A DNA stretch of 64,000 bases from Oceaniferula marina (GTDB lineage Bacteria > Verrucomicrobiota > Verrucomicrobiia > Verrucomicrobiales > Akkermansiaceae): positions 550,706 to 614,705 of the forward strand of contig NZ_JACBAZ010000002.1 in the NCBI RefSeq assembly GCF_013391475.1, in the 5' to 3' direction. The position numbers were made by a program, and so were the translations under genes. A model generated the notes under the pieces. That model was given only the letters and a program-made list of their open reading frames with translations, was not told the origin of the DNA and did not search any database. This document shows positions 44,150-52,403 of this stretch, one piece after another (the first letter of the stretch is position 1; each line of letters starts with the position of its first letter).

Positions 44150-45694
44150 CTACGGTGGAAATGACAGCAGGCGGTAAAAACTGCGTCCGCCGGGCGGCAC
44201 GGCAGCGTCCGTCCATGTGGAGGTGGTGGATTCTGCGGTGAATGTGTGGATGTCTTGCCAGGAATCGTTTGGGGTCAGGGTGCTGGAGCGCTGCAGGGTG
44301 TAGCTGACTTCCGGGATGAGGCGGGTGAAATTCAGCTTGGCTTCACTTGGTGAAGAGGTTGAGTGGCTGACCTCGACGGTGCTTTGGGGGTCGCCTCGTA
44401 GCTGCCAGGCAAGTGAGAAATTGGAGCTGCCGGAACTGCTGGAGACCCGCAGGCTGTAGTTTGTGTTCGGCGCTAGCTGTGTGTTCCAGAGGTGTTCAAC
44501 GTTGTCTAGGGAGCTGTCGCTGGTCTGGATGACGGTGTCAGACTCATCGAGTAATTCGAGCCGGAGGTTGTCGAGGGTCTGGTGGCTATAGCTTTGGAAT
44601 AGCGGACTGTAGCTGACATCGCATTGCCAGATGAGGGCGGCCGAAAGGGAAAACTGTCTGGCATACCCAGGCGTGGTGAAGCGGTAGGTTCGCGACCGGG
44701 TGGTGCGCACGCTGCTGCGGGACCAGCCCCGGGATGAGACGCTCCCCGGAGAGGACTCCTGCATTTCAAGGATCCGGTAGCTATGGAAGATATTGAGCTC
44801 TCCGGCTCCAAAGGTGGAATCAAGCGGTTGGCTGCTTGTCTGGCTCCACCCGGGAAATGGGTGTTTGCACGCTCCGGCCAGCAGGCAGGCTTTGATGGTA
44901 TCCTGGTGGCTGGCATCGGTATTGCCGGACGAGGATCCGAGGGCGTGTAAGATGGTCGCTGCGGATGCCACAGATCCGGTGGCCCAGCTTGTAGCCGTTT
45001 CAGGGGAGACGATATCCGGCTTTTGTCTTCCAGCTCCCGGATAATTGGCGGCTGTCAATCCATGCGAGTGGCCGCCATCGCTGCGTCCAACGGCTATCGC
45101 ATGATACGCGCTGCCAAAGATCGGGGGGATGGCGGCGTTGCTGCCATTGTTCAGTCCGACGACATGCACACCACCGGATGATTGGGAGTAGAAATCGAAG
45201 CGGGCGATGATTTCGTTGAACAGCGCTTCCTGCTCAGGGTCGGCCGTTCCGATGTAGGCGTGACAGGTGACCGCGGCGGTGCTGCTTCCCACCGTGCCGT
45301 TGAGATTGAGGAACTGGTTGATGAAGTCATCCGTGCTGCGGATACCGACGGGATGGGTGCTGCCGGCATTGCTCAACAGGCTGGTGCCGCGACCAAAAAA
45401 ATTGCGGGCCACGGTGGTGGCGTGACTGGAAACTCCGTTGTCTGTATCGCTGATATTGGTGATGTTGATGTCGCTGAGAGCCGCGTTGTTGAGGTCCGGC
45501 ATGTAACGGGTGCTGCCCGAGGCGTAAGCTTCCACCATTTCAAGTTGGACACTGCTGCCATCGGGCACCTTGGAGCCCGCGTAGATACCGAGTAGGTCCC
45601 AGCCGATCTCGCTCCGCCAATCGGCGCGGGTCGTCATCAGCTGCAAAAGACTGCAACCAGTGATCAGAGTAAAAATGCGGAGCCAAGCAGGCAT
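44150..45694 (-). CDS. Secreted subtilisin-like protein with altered catalytic motifs
   Basis: ATG 45694 gives signal peptide WLRIFTLITGCSLLQLM. The S8 core shows H91 in SSHATTVARNF and S236 in ATSWATGSVASAA, where the usual GTS is ATS. The Asp motif VAVIDTG is replaced by LEMVEAY, so the Asp may be Glu55. Oxyanion Asn may be in GLNNGSN. The C-terminus has a carbohydrate-binding-like beta domain (LRVSSSSGSSNFSLAW) and a PVC-type tail (YTLQRSSTLTPNDSWQDI). Whether it is an active protease is doubtful. The frame upstream of 45694 overlaps pheT and is not used. Confidence 0.75.
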   Translation of the reverse strand: MPAWLRIFTLITGCSLLQLMTTRADWRSEIGWDLLGIYAGSKVPDGSSVQLEMVEAYASGSTRYMPDLNNAALSDINITNISDTDNGVSSHATTVARNFFGRGTSLLSNAGSTHPVGIRSTDDFINQFLNLNGTVGSSTAAVTCHAYIGTADPEQEALFNEIIARFDFYSQSSGGVHVVGLNNGSNAAIPPIFGSAYHAIAVGRSDGGHSHGLTAANYPGAGRQKPDIVSPETATSWATGSVASAATILHALGSSSGNTDASHQDTIKACLLAGACKHPFPGWSQTSSQPLDSTFGAGELNIFHSYRILEMQESSPGSVSSRGWSRSSVRTTRSRTYRFTTPGYARQFSLSAALIWQCDVSYSPLFQSYSHQTLDNLRLELLDESDTVIQTSDSSLDNVEHLWNTQLAPNTNYSLRVSSSSGSSNFSLAWQLRGDPQSTVEVSHSTSSPSEAKLNFTRLIPEVSYTLQRSSTLTPNDSWQDIHTFTAESTTSTWTDAAVPPGGRSFYRLLSFPP

Positions 45695-45848
45695 GCCGGA
45701 GTATAATCGAAATCCTGTCAGGCGTCGAATAATTCGCGAATCGATAAAAATGGCTGTAAAAACATGGCAAATTATGCTCAAACCCCCGCGCGGTGCAGTC
45801 CTAAGTGGCTGGAAACCGGTAACTTTCAACTGACCAATCCCAAAAATC

Positions 45849-48254
45849 ATGAACGTTTCTCTCAACTGGCTTAAAGATCACCTGGACCTTGCGGATTTTT
45901 CTCTCCAGCAAATTGACGATTTGTTGACCTTTGCCGGGGTTGAGGTCGAGGGAATCGAACAAAAGGGAGTGCCGTCCGACCGTATTGTGGTGGCCCAAGT
46001 CAAATCAGCCGAACAGCACCCGAATGCCGACCGATTGAAAGTCTGTATGGTGGATGCCGGTGAAGGCGAATTGCGTCAGATCGTTTGTGGTGCCCAGAAT
46101 TACAAGGTCGGTGACAAGGTGCCATGTGCCTTGCCTGGATCGGATCTTGGTGGTGGCTTTGTGATTAAAGAGGGTAAGTTGCGCGGAGTGGAATCCAAGG
46201 GCATGCTTTGCGCCGCGGGTGAAATCGGCCTGACGGACGTAGAGGACGGCTTGATGATTTTGCCCGAGGATGCCGAGATCGGCGTTCCGCTGCAGCAGAT
46301 GTTTGATACCGACACCATCATCGAGGTGGAAGTCACCCCGAATCGCCCGGACTTGTTGTCCCACACCGGGATGGCACGCGAACTGGCTGCCCTCGCTGGG
46401 ATTGAGCGGACCTTGCCGGATAGGGGCGAGTTGGCCGAAACGGTAAGCTGTGAGGAAGTGGTTCGCATTTCGGCTCCTGATGCCTGTCCGTATTACACCG
46501 CCGTCAAGATTTCCGGAGTCAGCGTGAAAGAGTCCCCGGCGTGGTTGAAGACCAAGCTGGAAGCGATTGGTTTGCGCCCGATCAATAATGTGGTGGATGT
46601 CACCAACTACGTGTTGCATGAGCTTGGGCACCCATTGCACGCATTTGATGGTTCCAAGGTGAGTGTGCCACTCGATATCCGGATGGCTGGGGAGGGGGAG
46701 ACATTCAAGGCGCTCGATGAGGAGACCTACACCTTGAAAAATGAGGATGTGGTGATTTCCGACGGATCCGGAACGGTGCTTGCCTTGGGCGGCATCATGG
46801 GCGGCTACGACAGCGGCGTGACCGAATCCACGACGGACGTGATTCTGGAATCCGCTTATTTCACACCGTCAGGGATTCGTAGAACGTCGCGTCGTCTGGC
46901 CCTTAGCTCAGATTCTTCTTATCGCTTTGAGCGGGGAAGCGATCCTCAGGCAGCTCTGAAGGCTTCAGCGTTCGCCGCGAAACTGATTACCGAGATTGCC
47001 GGTGGAACCATTGAACATGAAACCTGTGTCGCCGGTGAGGCTCCGGTGTTGACCTCCAAGGTGGAGCTCGATGCCGCTAAGCTCGATCAGCTCATGGGGG
47101 GCTCCATCTCTCTTGAGGGGGCCGAAGACATCCTCGTTCGTCTTGGACTGAGCAAGGCGGATTGTGGTGCTTGGCAAATCCCCAGCTTCCGTCTGGATTT
47201 GAGCCGTCACATTGATTTGGTTGAGGAAATTGCCAGGGTGCATGGACTTGACCGGGTGCCTTCACGTTTTACCGGGACTTACGTGCATGCCAGCGAAGTG
47301 GATGCCGCATATGATTACCAGATGGAGTTACGCCGTAAGTTGGCTGCGCTCGGGTTCCATGAAACTCAGACGATCAAGCTGATTGCCGACCATTCCACGG
47401 ATTCGACGGTAGCCCAGATGGATAGCGCCTTGCCGCTGCGTCCGCTTCAGGATGGAGATGTGATTCGGGTGGCTTTGCCATTGAGCGAGGATCACGCCGT
47501 GATGCGCCCATCGCTGACACCAGGTTTGGTGGCAACGGCCGCGCGGAACATCCGCCAAGGAGTGAAATCGTTGCTCTATTTTGAAATTGGCCGCCAGTTC
47601 CGGAACGCGGGAGGCGGGAAAGCAAAGGATTTGGAGGCTGACTCGCTTGCTTTGTTGCTCGGAGGTGATGCCCGCCCTGCTTCCTGGTCACATCAACCGG
47701 ATACCTTGGACGCATTCGATCTGAAGGCCGTTGTCTGCGCTTTGTTGCCGGGTCACGAAATCCAACTTAACCCGCGTAAGCGCGAAGGTTTTATTCTTGC
47801 TGCCGATATCCTTTGCGAGGGCAAGCCGATTGGCGCTTTTGCCCAGTTGACGCCTGCGAAGTGCCGTGATCTGGGGAGTGGCAAGCCGATCTACCTTGCC
47901 GAGCTCGATGTTAAAAAATGTCAGCAACTGAGCTGCGGAACCGCACAGGTGGATGATTTGCCCCAGTTCCCTGGTTCGAGTCGCGATGCCGCGATGGAGG
48001 CTCCGGTGACGCTGGCCAATGCCGAGATTGAAAAAGCGATCAAGAAGCATAATGAAATGCTGCTCGCATCGTATGCCTGTTTCGATGTTTTCACCGATCC
48101 GAGTGGTGAGAAGCTCGCAGCAGATAAAAAATCCATTGCCTACAGCTTCCATTATCGCTCACCTGAGCGCACGATGAAGTCCAAAGAGGTGGATACCGCA
48201 CACCAGAAATTGCTCGACCATTTGGCAAAAGCCCTGCCCGTTAGCTTCCGATAG
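45849..48254 (+). CDS. pheT: Phenylalanine-tRNA ligase beta subunit
   Basis: Full 801-aa bacterial-type beta subunit. The N-terminal tRNA-binding OB domain has VAQVKSAEQHPNADRLKVCMVD. The B3/B4 editing region has EVTPNRPDLLSHTGMARELAAL and RPINNVVDVTNYVLHELGHPLHAFD. The B5 and core regions have GGIMGG, RFERGSDP and IDLVEEIARVHGLDRVP, and the C-terminal FDX-ACB domain has VFTDPSGEKLAADKKSIAYSFHYRSPERT. With PheS it charges tRNA-Phe. pheS is not adjacent, which is unusual because pheST normally form an operon. Confidence 0.97.
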   Translation: MNVSLNWLKDHLDLADFSLQQIDDLLTFAGVEVEGIEQKGVPSDRIVVAQVKSAEQHPNADRLKVCMVDAGEGELRQIVCGAQNYKVGDKVPCALPGSDLGGGFVIKEGKLRGVESKGMLCAAGEIGLTDVEDGLMILPEDAEIGVPLQQMFDTDTIIEVEVTPNRPDLLSHTGMARELAALAGIERTLPDRGELAETVSCEEVVRISAPDACPYYTAVKISGVSVKESPAWLKTKLEAIGLRPINNVVDVTNYVLHELGHPLHAFDGSKVSVPLDIRMAGEGETFKALDEETYTLKNEDVVISDGSGTVLALGGIMGGYDSGVTESTTDVILESAYFTPSGIRRTSRRLALSSDSSYRFERGSDPQAALKASAFAAKLITEIAGGTIEHETCVAGEAPVLTSKVELDAAKLDQLMGGSISLEGAEDILVRLGLSKADCGAWQIPSFRLDLSRHIDLVEEIARVHGLDRVPSRFTGTYVHASEVDAAYDYQMELRRKLAALGFHETQTIKLIADHSTDSTVAQMDSALPLRPLQDGDVIRVALPLSEDHAVMRPSLTPGLVATAARNIRQGVKSLLYFEIGRQFRNAGGGKAKDLEADSLALLLGGDARPASWSHQPDTLDAFDLKAVVCALLPGHEIQLNPRKREGFILAADILCEGKPIGAFAQLTPAKCRDLGSGKPIYLAELDVKKCQQLSCGTAQVDDLPQFPGSSRDAAMEAPVTLANAEIEKAIKKHNEMLLASYACFDVFTDPSGEKLAADKKSIAYSFHYRSPERTMKSKEVDTAHQKLLDHLAKALPVSFR

Positions 48255-48403
48255 GTGAGTTCGGATTGCGAATAAAGTATATTTTTTATAAAAAATGGCC
48301 AATAGTGCCAGAATATACGCGTTGAATTGTGTCGTAAATGCGTTGTTTTTCGTGCTTTGAGGCCAAAATGGGCCGCGAAAGGCTATTTTTTACAGAAAAA
48401 GTC

Positions 48404-48431
48404 TTGCCATTATAAAAAAGGTGTCTAATCT
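48404..48431 (+). promoter_or_regulatory. Sigma-70-like promoter of candidate small RNA
   Basis: TTGCCA (48404-48409), 16-bp spacer, TAATCT (48426-48431). It lies 150 bp downstream of pheT in an A/T-rich stretch with no gene on this strand. The expected transcript starts near 48438 and ends at the terminator at 48632. Confidence 0.55.
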
Positions 48432-48437
48432 GAATTT

Positions 48438-48632
48438 CAACGAGAGGGACATCCCCAAAGGTTCCAATCGTTTGCGAGGGTTTCCTCATCATCCCTTCCC
48501 AACCCATGATGAGTGAGGTCTCGCAAATCCCCTTTTGACAGACACCCACCCACTCCCCAACTATTCCCCCAAACACCCCCCCCTAAAAACGCTCCGCTCT
48601 TCTATCCCCTCCGAAGAAGCGGAGCTTTTTTT
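48438..48632 (+). ncRNA. Candidate structured small RNA (about 195 nt)
   Basis: Bounded by a promoter-like pair at 48404-48431 and an intrinsic terminator at 48591-48632. Internally, TTTGCGAG (48471-48478) pairs with CTCGCAAA (48520-48527), and CTCATCAT (48485-48492) with ATGATGAG (48506-48513), giving a long interrupted hairpin. Next comes a C-rich unstructured stretch (48541-48585) and the terminator stem. No significant reading frame is present; the only ATG opens a 10-codon peptide. I do not recognise a known RNA family, and the paired ends expected of 6S RNA are missing. Confidence 0.5.
48591..48632 (+). terminator. Strong intrinsic terminator
   Basis: GCTCCGCT (48591-48598) pairs with AGCGGAGC (48618-48625), with adjacent TCTT/AAGA extension, followed by seven T. 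It terminates plus-strand transcription from the candidate small RNA or from pheT, 340 bp upstream. Confidence 0.85.
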
Positions 48633-48669
48633 GTCTCTTTCTTCAGGAAATCAGGAAGCGGGATGGCTT

Positions 48670-48707
48670 ATACCATTCTCCCGGCAGCCCCACCACTCAA
48701 ATGGTAT
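48670..48707 (+). repeat. Miniature remnant of the family 1 element
   Basis: Only the two ends of the element remain: ATACCATTCTCCC (left end) joined through about 8 bp to CCACTCAAATGGTAT (right end). It sits immediately before a full copy at 48709, separated by a single base. It looks like an internal deletion or excision product. Confidence 0.8.
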
Positions 48708-48708
48708 T

Positions 48709-48916
48709 ATACCATTCTCCCAGTTAAATTGGCAGAATGGTTTGCGTTTAGGATGATGAGTCAGTCAGCAAGCTGAATGACAAGGGGGGCACTGAATCTT
48801 TTAGATTTTACCGTTGTTGCGCGTCGGTTGCATAGCCCGCTATGCGCCTTCCTTGCGCCTAGTTAAAATCGAAAACCTTCAGTGCCATTCAGCCAATTTA
48901 ACCACTCAAATGGTAT
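48709..48916 (+). repeat. Palindromic intergenic element, family 1, variant A, copy 3
   Basis: Termini ATACCATT and AATGGTAT, with the same internal arms and apex (48830-48845) as copies 1 and 2. Its right end touches the fur stop codon (48916-48918), so it lies exactly at the 3' end of fur. Confidence 0.9.
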
Positions 48917-49350
48917 TACTTCTGCTCTGAGCATGTTGGGCAGGTGCCGAAGAACTCAAGTTCGTGGTAGAGGTTTTTGTAGCCGGTGGTGAACTGGATT
49001 TCTTTTTCGAGTTCGTGAACAGGACAGGGGGCGTTGATGGGTTCGATCGAACCGCACTCGGTGCAAATCAGGTAGTCGCGGTGCTGATTGGGTAGAAGCA
49101 GGGCGAAATAAGCGGCTCGTTCATGGAGTCCGAGTCGACGGAGGATGCCCTTGTCGGCCAGCCGTTGGAGGAGGCGGAATACGGTGGCCTTATCACATTG
49201 GTTGGCGAGGCGGGGTGACTCGGTGAGTTCGGCGAGGGTCATCGGCCGATCACTTTCGAGCAAGGTGCGGAGAAGTTCTTCGAGGGCCTTGGTTCTGCGC
49301 AGCCCTTCGGAACGGCAGTGGTCGATGAGTTGATTGAGATTGTTGGGCAT
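48916..49350 (-). CDS. Fur-family metal-responsive repressor
   Basis: N-terminal winged helix (LTESPRLANQCDKATVFRLLQRLADKGILRRLG), then a dimerisation domain with metal ligands: CTEC (structural zinc pair), APCPVHE and a C-terminal CPTC pair (FFGTCPTCSEQK). The 144-aa length is normal. Fur, Zur and PerR cannot be told apart with certainty; H-x-x-x-C-x-x-C spacing resembles Zur/Fur. It probably represses metal-uptake genes. It follows ruvB by 26 bp on the same strand, and its stop codon touches a palindromic element. Confidence 0.9.
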   Translation of the reverse strand: MPNNLNQLIDHCRSEGLRRTKALEELLRTLLESDRPMTLAELTESPRLANQCDKATVFRLLQRLADKGILRRLGLHERAAYFALLLPNQHRDYLICTECGSIEPINAPCPVHELEKEIQFTTGYKNLYHELEFFGTCPTCSEQK

Positions 49351-49376
49351 ATCGGGGCAGAAAAAAATGTGGAGGA

Positions 49377-50393
49377 TCAGAGCAGGCCGGGTTGGTCGGT
49401 TTCCGGAATGGCTCCTAGCTTTTGGTAAGCGGCGGGTAGGGCGACGCGACCGCGGGGTGTGCGCTTCAAGAACCCTTGCATGATGAGGAAGGGTTCGTGA
49501 ACCTCTTCGAGTGTGGATGCGTCCTCTCCGAGGGCGACAGCCAGATTGGATAGCCCGACCGGGCCACCACGGAATTTGTAAATCACGGACTCGAGAATGC
49601 GTTTGTCCATCTCATCGAGCCCATCGTTATCGATCTCGATCATGGTCAGGGCGGCGTGGGCGGTTTGGGCCGTGATGACGCCATCGGCTTTGACCTGGGC
49701 GTAGTCGCGGGTCCAGCGAAGCAGGTTGTTGGCGATACGGGGAGTGCCGCGCGAGCGGTCGGCAATTTCATCGGCCCCGTCGTCCTGGATGTCCACTTTG
49801 AGGAGTTGGGCGGAGCGTTTGATGATGGTGGCCAGCTCTTTTTGGCTGTAGTAGTCGAGTCGGTTGACCAAGCCGAAGCGTGAGCGGAGTGGTGAGGTTA
49901 GCATACCCGCCCGGGTGGTGGCGCCTACGAGGGTGAATTTGGGTAAATTGAGCTGAATGGTTCGGGCGGCGGGTCCGGAATCGATGATGATATCGAGCCG
50001 GTAGTCCTCCATAGCGGGGTAGAGGTATTCCTCGATCGCCGGGTGGAGGCGGTGGATTTCATCGATGAAGAGAATATCACCTTTTTGGATATTGGTCAGG
50101 ATGCCTGCCAGGTCGCCGGCTTTTTCGATTTGCGGGCCGGAGGTGGTGTGTAGATTGGTTCCGGTCGCGTTGGAAATAATGTTGGCCAGGGTGGTTTTTC
50201 CGAGCCCGGGAGGGCCGGAAAGTAGGATGTGTTCGAGCACATCGTCCCGCATGGCGGCGGCCTTGACCATGAGCATCAAGCGATCGGTGACCTTTTCCTG
50301 ACCGTGGAATTCCTCAAAACCTGGCGGGCGCAAGGAGAGTTCAAAGCTTTTGTCCGGTTCGTTGTTTGTTTGCTGGTAAAAGGATTCGGACAT
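49377..50393 (-). CDS. ruvB: Holliday junction branch migration DNA helicase
   Basis: AAA+ ATPase with [18 protein letters not shown], Walker [14 protein letters not shown], Walker [14 protein letters not shown], sensor 1 [22 protein letters not shown], sensor 2 [19 protein letters not shown], and a C-terminal winged helix with [20 protein letters not shown]. 338 aa, full length. Works with RuvA and RuvC; neither is in the window. It lies in a minus-strand run ACT protein - ruvB - fur. Confidence 0.97.
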   Translation of the reverse strand: MSESFYQQTNNEPDKSFELSLRPPGFEEFHGQEKVTDRLMLMVKAAAMRDDVLEHILLSGPPGLGKTTLANIISNATGTNLHTTSGPQIEKAGDLAGILTNIQKGDILFIDEIHRLHPAIEEYLYPAMEDYRLDIIIDSGPAARTIQLNLPKFTLVGATTRAGMLTSPLRSRFGLVNRLDYYSQKELATIIKRSAQLLKVDIQDDGADEIADRSRGTPRIANNLLRWTRDYAQVKADGVITAQTAHAALTMIEIDNDGLDEMDKRILESVIYKFRGGPVGLSNLAVALGEDASTLEEVHEPFLIMQGFLKRTPRGRVALPAAYQKLGAIPETDQPGLL

Positions 50394-50452
50394 GCGTGTT
50401 GGCAGGAGCGTGGTTGTAAAAAGGTGGGAGTGTCTGGTGTGGTAATGCGCGG

Positions 50453-50911
50453 CTAGCGGATCAAATCCTCCTCGTAATAGACCTTGAACCCGGCCCTTGC
50501 CAGAACAGAGGCTCCAAATTGGGTGTCTTCCAGGTGCATGGCCATCAGTGAGGCTCCCTTGGGATGAGGCATCAAGGAGTAGGCGAAATCAAGGTTTGTT
50601 TCTGCCGATCGCAGAACGTCGAGCACCTGGGCCAGATCCCGGCCGGCTTCCTTGAGCTCGATCACGACCAGCTCGGAGGTGGTGTGCGGGATGCCTTTTT
50701 CGCGGAAAATCGTGATTGTGGCATCGGAATCGGACACCACGATCCGCGCCATAGCTGCATCACGGGAGTCCTGGACACTCAGCCCGATGACTTCGATGTT
50801 GGCCGATCTCAACAAGCGAACCAAGCTGCTCAGCGCTCCGGCGCGATTTTTGAGCATGACTGAGAACTGGATGGGATGTGTTCCTTCGGGTTTGATCTCG
50901 ATGTTGGGCAT
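50453..50911 (-). CDS. Tandem ACT-domain protein
   Basis: A 152-aa protein beginning [34 protein letters not shown], a typical ACT domain (about residues 14-80). A second ACT-like half follows ([37 protein letters not shown]). ACT pairs bind amino acids and regulate metabolic enzymes; no enzyme domain is attached. The ligand is unknown. The gap to ruvB is about 60 bp. I cannot tell whether it acts as a free regulatory subunit. Confidence 0.85.
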   Translation of the reverse strand: MPNIEIKPEGTHPIQFSVMLKNRAGALSSLVRLLRSANIEVIGLSVQDSRDAAMARIVVSDSDATITIFREKGIPHTTSELVVIELKEAGRDLAQVLDVLRSAETNLDFAYSLMPHPKGASLMAMHLEDTQFGASVLARAGFKVYYEEDLIR

Positions 50912-51002
50912 ATGACTCGGGGGATTGAATCATGGATTCCGGTTGATGGTAACCCGAAAATCGAAAATTTAGGCCGGGGTGGAACGGTAATCCGGGGTCG
51001 GG

Positions 51003-51192
51003 GCAGGGCGAATACATTAGAGCTAACAGCCTGCGGCGCTGACATGATTTACAGGGTTGAAGAGGATATACAGGATTTTTTTAGAAGGTAGCGATAGGGT
51101 TTGGGCAACCTTGATCTTTGAGAATTAAAAGTCCTGGCCTTCCTGTCAGCGCCGCAGGCATCACTGAGAGCATCTCCCTCATGTAGGAGCCC
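51003..51192 (+). repeat. Intergenic palindromic repeat family 2, copy 3
   Basis: Starts GCAGGGCGAATACATTAG and contains AGCCTGCGGCGCTGACAT and TCCTGTCAGCGCCGCAGGC arms with AGGATTT-type internal sequence. Similar to the copies at 2343 and 4261. The remaining ~170 bp of this gap holds nothing recognisable. Confidence 0.85.
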
Positions 51193-51273
51193 TGGGGGTC
51201 GGGGGGCATTGGTGAGCAGATAAAATTAGGGTTGCGGGGAGAAGGGATTAGGTTAGTTTGACGGCACCCTACG

Positions 51274-52392
51274 ATGATGAAAAATGCTATTGTTTATGCC
51301 GCTTGGCGCAGCGTGCTTGTGGCGCTGTGTGCGTTGATCTTTACCTGTGTGCCTGTTACCGCGGAGTTTCGAACCTTGGTGAACAAGGAAGGAAAAAAGA
51401 TACGGACCGAATTGATTTCGAAACAGGATGGCAAGGTGACCTTTCGTTTGCGCTCCGGAGCGAGAAAGACCTATACGGTGGATATTTCCAGCTTGAGTAA
51501 GGCGGACCAGGAGTTTTTGCAAGATTGGCAGCCTGATGGAGGAGGTGAAGTCGGGGGAGATGATGCAGGAGATGACGACTCCGGAGCGGATGATGTGGAT
51601 GATGGTGTGAGCGATGGCCCCAAATCGCTGTATCCGAAAACCAAGCAGGAGATTCGTTCGACGGTTCGTGAAATTCTTAAGACCAAAGATCGTAGTGGCG
51701 AGTTCAGGGAGGAGCAAAAGGCGACCAATATGCTGAATGTTTACCGCTATTTGTGTGGTGTTCCTCACAAGGTGAAGATGGACTCCAAGTTAAATGGTCA
51801 TTGTGAAGAGGCCGCGATGGCCTGTTTGAAAAAAGGAGGCTTGTCTCACGATCTCGGGCATTACACGAACAAGTGTAATTTATCGTCGATGGGTGATGTT
51901 GAAGCCTCGGTGGCGCAATACATCAATGATGCGGGGGCGAATAACCGCGAACGGCGCGGTCATCGTCGGTGGTGTTTGAATCCGCCAATGGACAAGACGG
52001 GGTTTGGCAGCGGAGGTAGCCAGTATTCCGCAATGTGGGCCATGGATGGAGCGGGGGACGGATCCCGGGTGAAGACCTGGTCGTATCCCGGAGCAGGCTA
52101 TTTTCCGAAAGAGTATATGCATGGAACCGCCTGGTCATTTTACATGAAGGGCAAGGTTCCTCCGAAAGACAAAATTGAGATCAGCATTTTCAAATTGCGG
52201 AAGAGTCCGGAGAAAAAAATATCATCCAACGCCGAGGTTGAGGGTAGGGATATTGGGGTGAAGTATGTGTTTGCCTATGGCAATACCATCAACTTTGAAC
52301 CCAAGGACTTTGAGGCTGGAGACCGTGGTGTCTATTGGGTGAGGATCACGGGTGGAGGCTTGCGTGAGGGATACGTGGTGGAGTTCTTTTAA
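51274..52392 (+). CDS. Secreted SHD1-CAP domain protein
   Basis: Signal peptide to about VTA (residue 30). SHD1 domain (EFRTLVNKEGKKIRTELISKQDGKVTFRLRSGARKTYTVDISSLSKADQEFL split over residues 31-85). An acidic Gly/Asp/Glu linker (about 90-115) follows, then a CAP/SCP-like domain: NMLNVYRYLCGVPHKVKMDSKLNGHCEEAAMAC, GLSHDLG, RRGHRRWCLNPPMDKTGFG and YSAMWAMD. CAP proteins bind lipids or act as proteases or ligands; the role in PVC bacteria is unknown. The C-terminal ~90 residues form an extra beta domain. ATG 51274 or 51277. An element begins 12 bp after the stop. Confidence 0.85.
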   Translation: MMKNAIVYAAWRSVLVALCALIFTCVPVTAEFRTLVNKEGKKIRTELISKQDGKVTFRLRSGARKTYTVDISSLSKADQEFLQDWQPDGGGEVGGDDAGDDDSGADDVDDGVSDGPKSLYPKTKQEIRSTVREILKTKDRSGEFREEQKATNMLNVYRYLCGVPHKVKMDSKLNGHCEEAAMACLKKGGLSHDLGHYTNKCNLSSMGDVEASVAQYINDAGANNRERRGHRRWCLNPPMDKTGFGSGGSQYSAMWAMDGAGDGSRVKTWSYPGAGYFPKEYMHGTAWSFYMKGKVPPKDKIEISIFKLRKSPEKKISSNAEVEGRDIGVKYVFAYGNTINFEPKDFEAGDRGVYWVRITGGGLREGYVVEFF

Positions 52393-52403
52393 GGGCACAC
52401 CTC

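Noticed and set aside
45695-45865. 57-codon N-terminal extension of the subtilase-like protein
   Set aside because: It overlaps the pheT start on the other strand, while the internal ATG at 45694 begins a clear signal peptide.
47970-47985. GGTTCGAGTCGC resembling a tRNA T-loop
   Set aside because: It is inside pheT coding sequence and no cloverleaf can be formed around it.
48506-48538. Ten-codon ORF MMSEVSQIPF within the candidate small RNA
   Set aside because: The ATG lies inside the paired stem and there is no ribosome-binding site; more likely a structural coincidence.
48286-48576. Minus-strand open frame of 96 codons in the pheT-fur gap
   Set aside because: It runs antisense through the promoter and helix of the candidate RNA, has composition unlike its neighbours and matches no family.
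48438-48632. Identification of the candidate RNA as 6S RNA
   Set aside because: Length is similar, but the 5' and 3' ends do not pair and no central bubble between long arms is visible.
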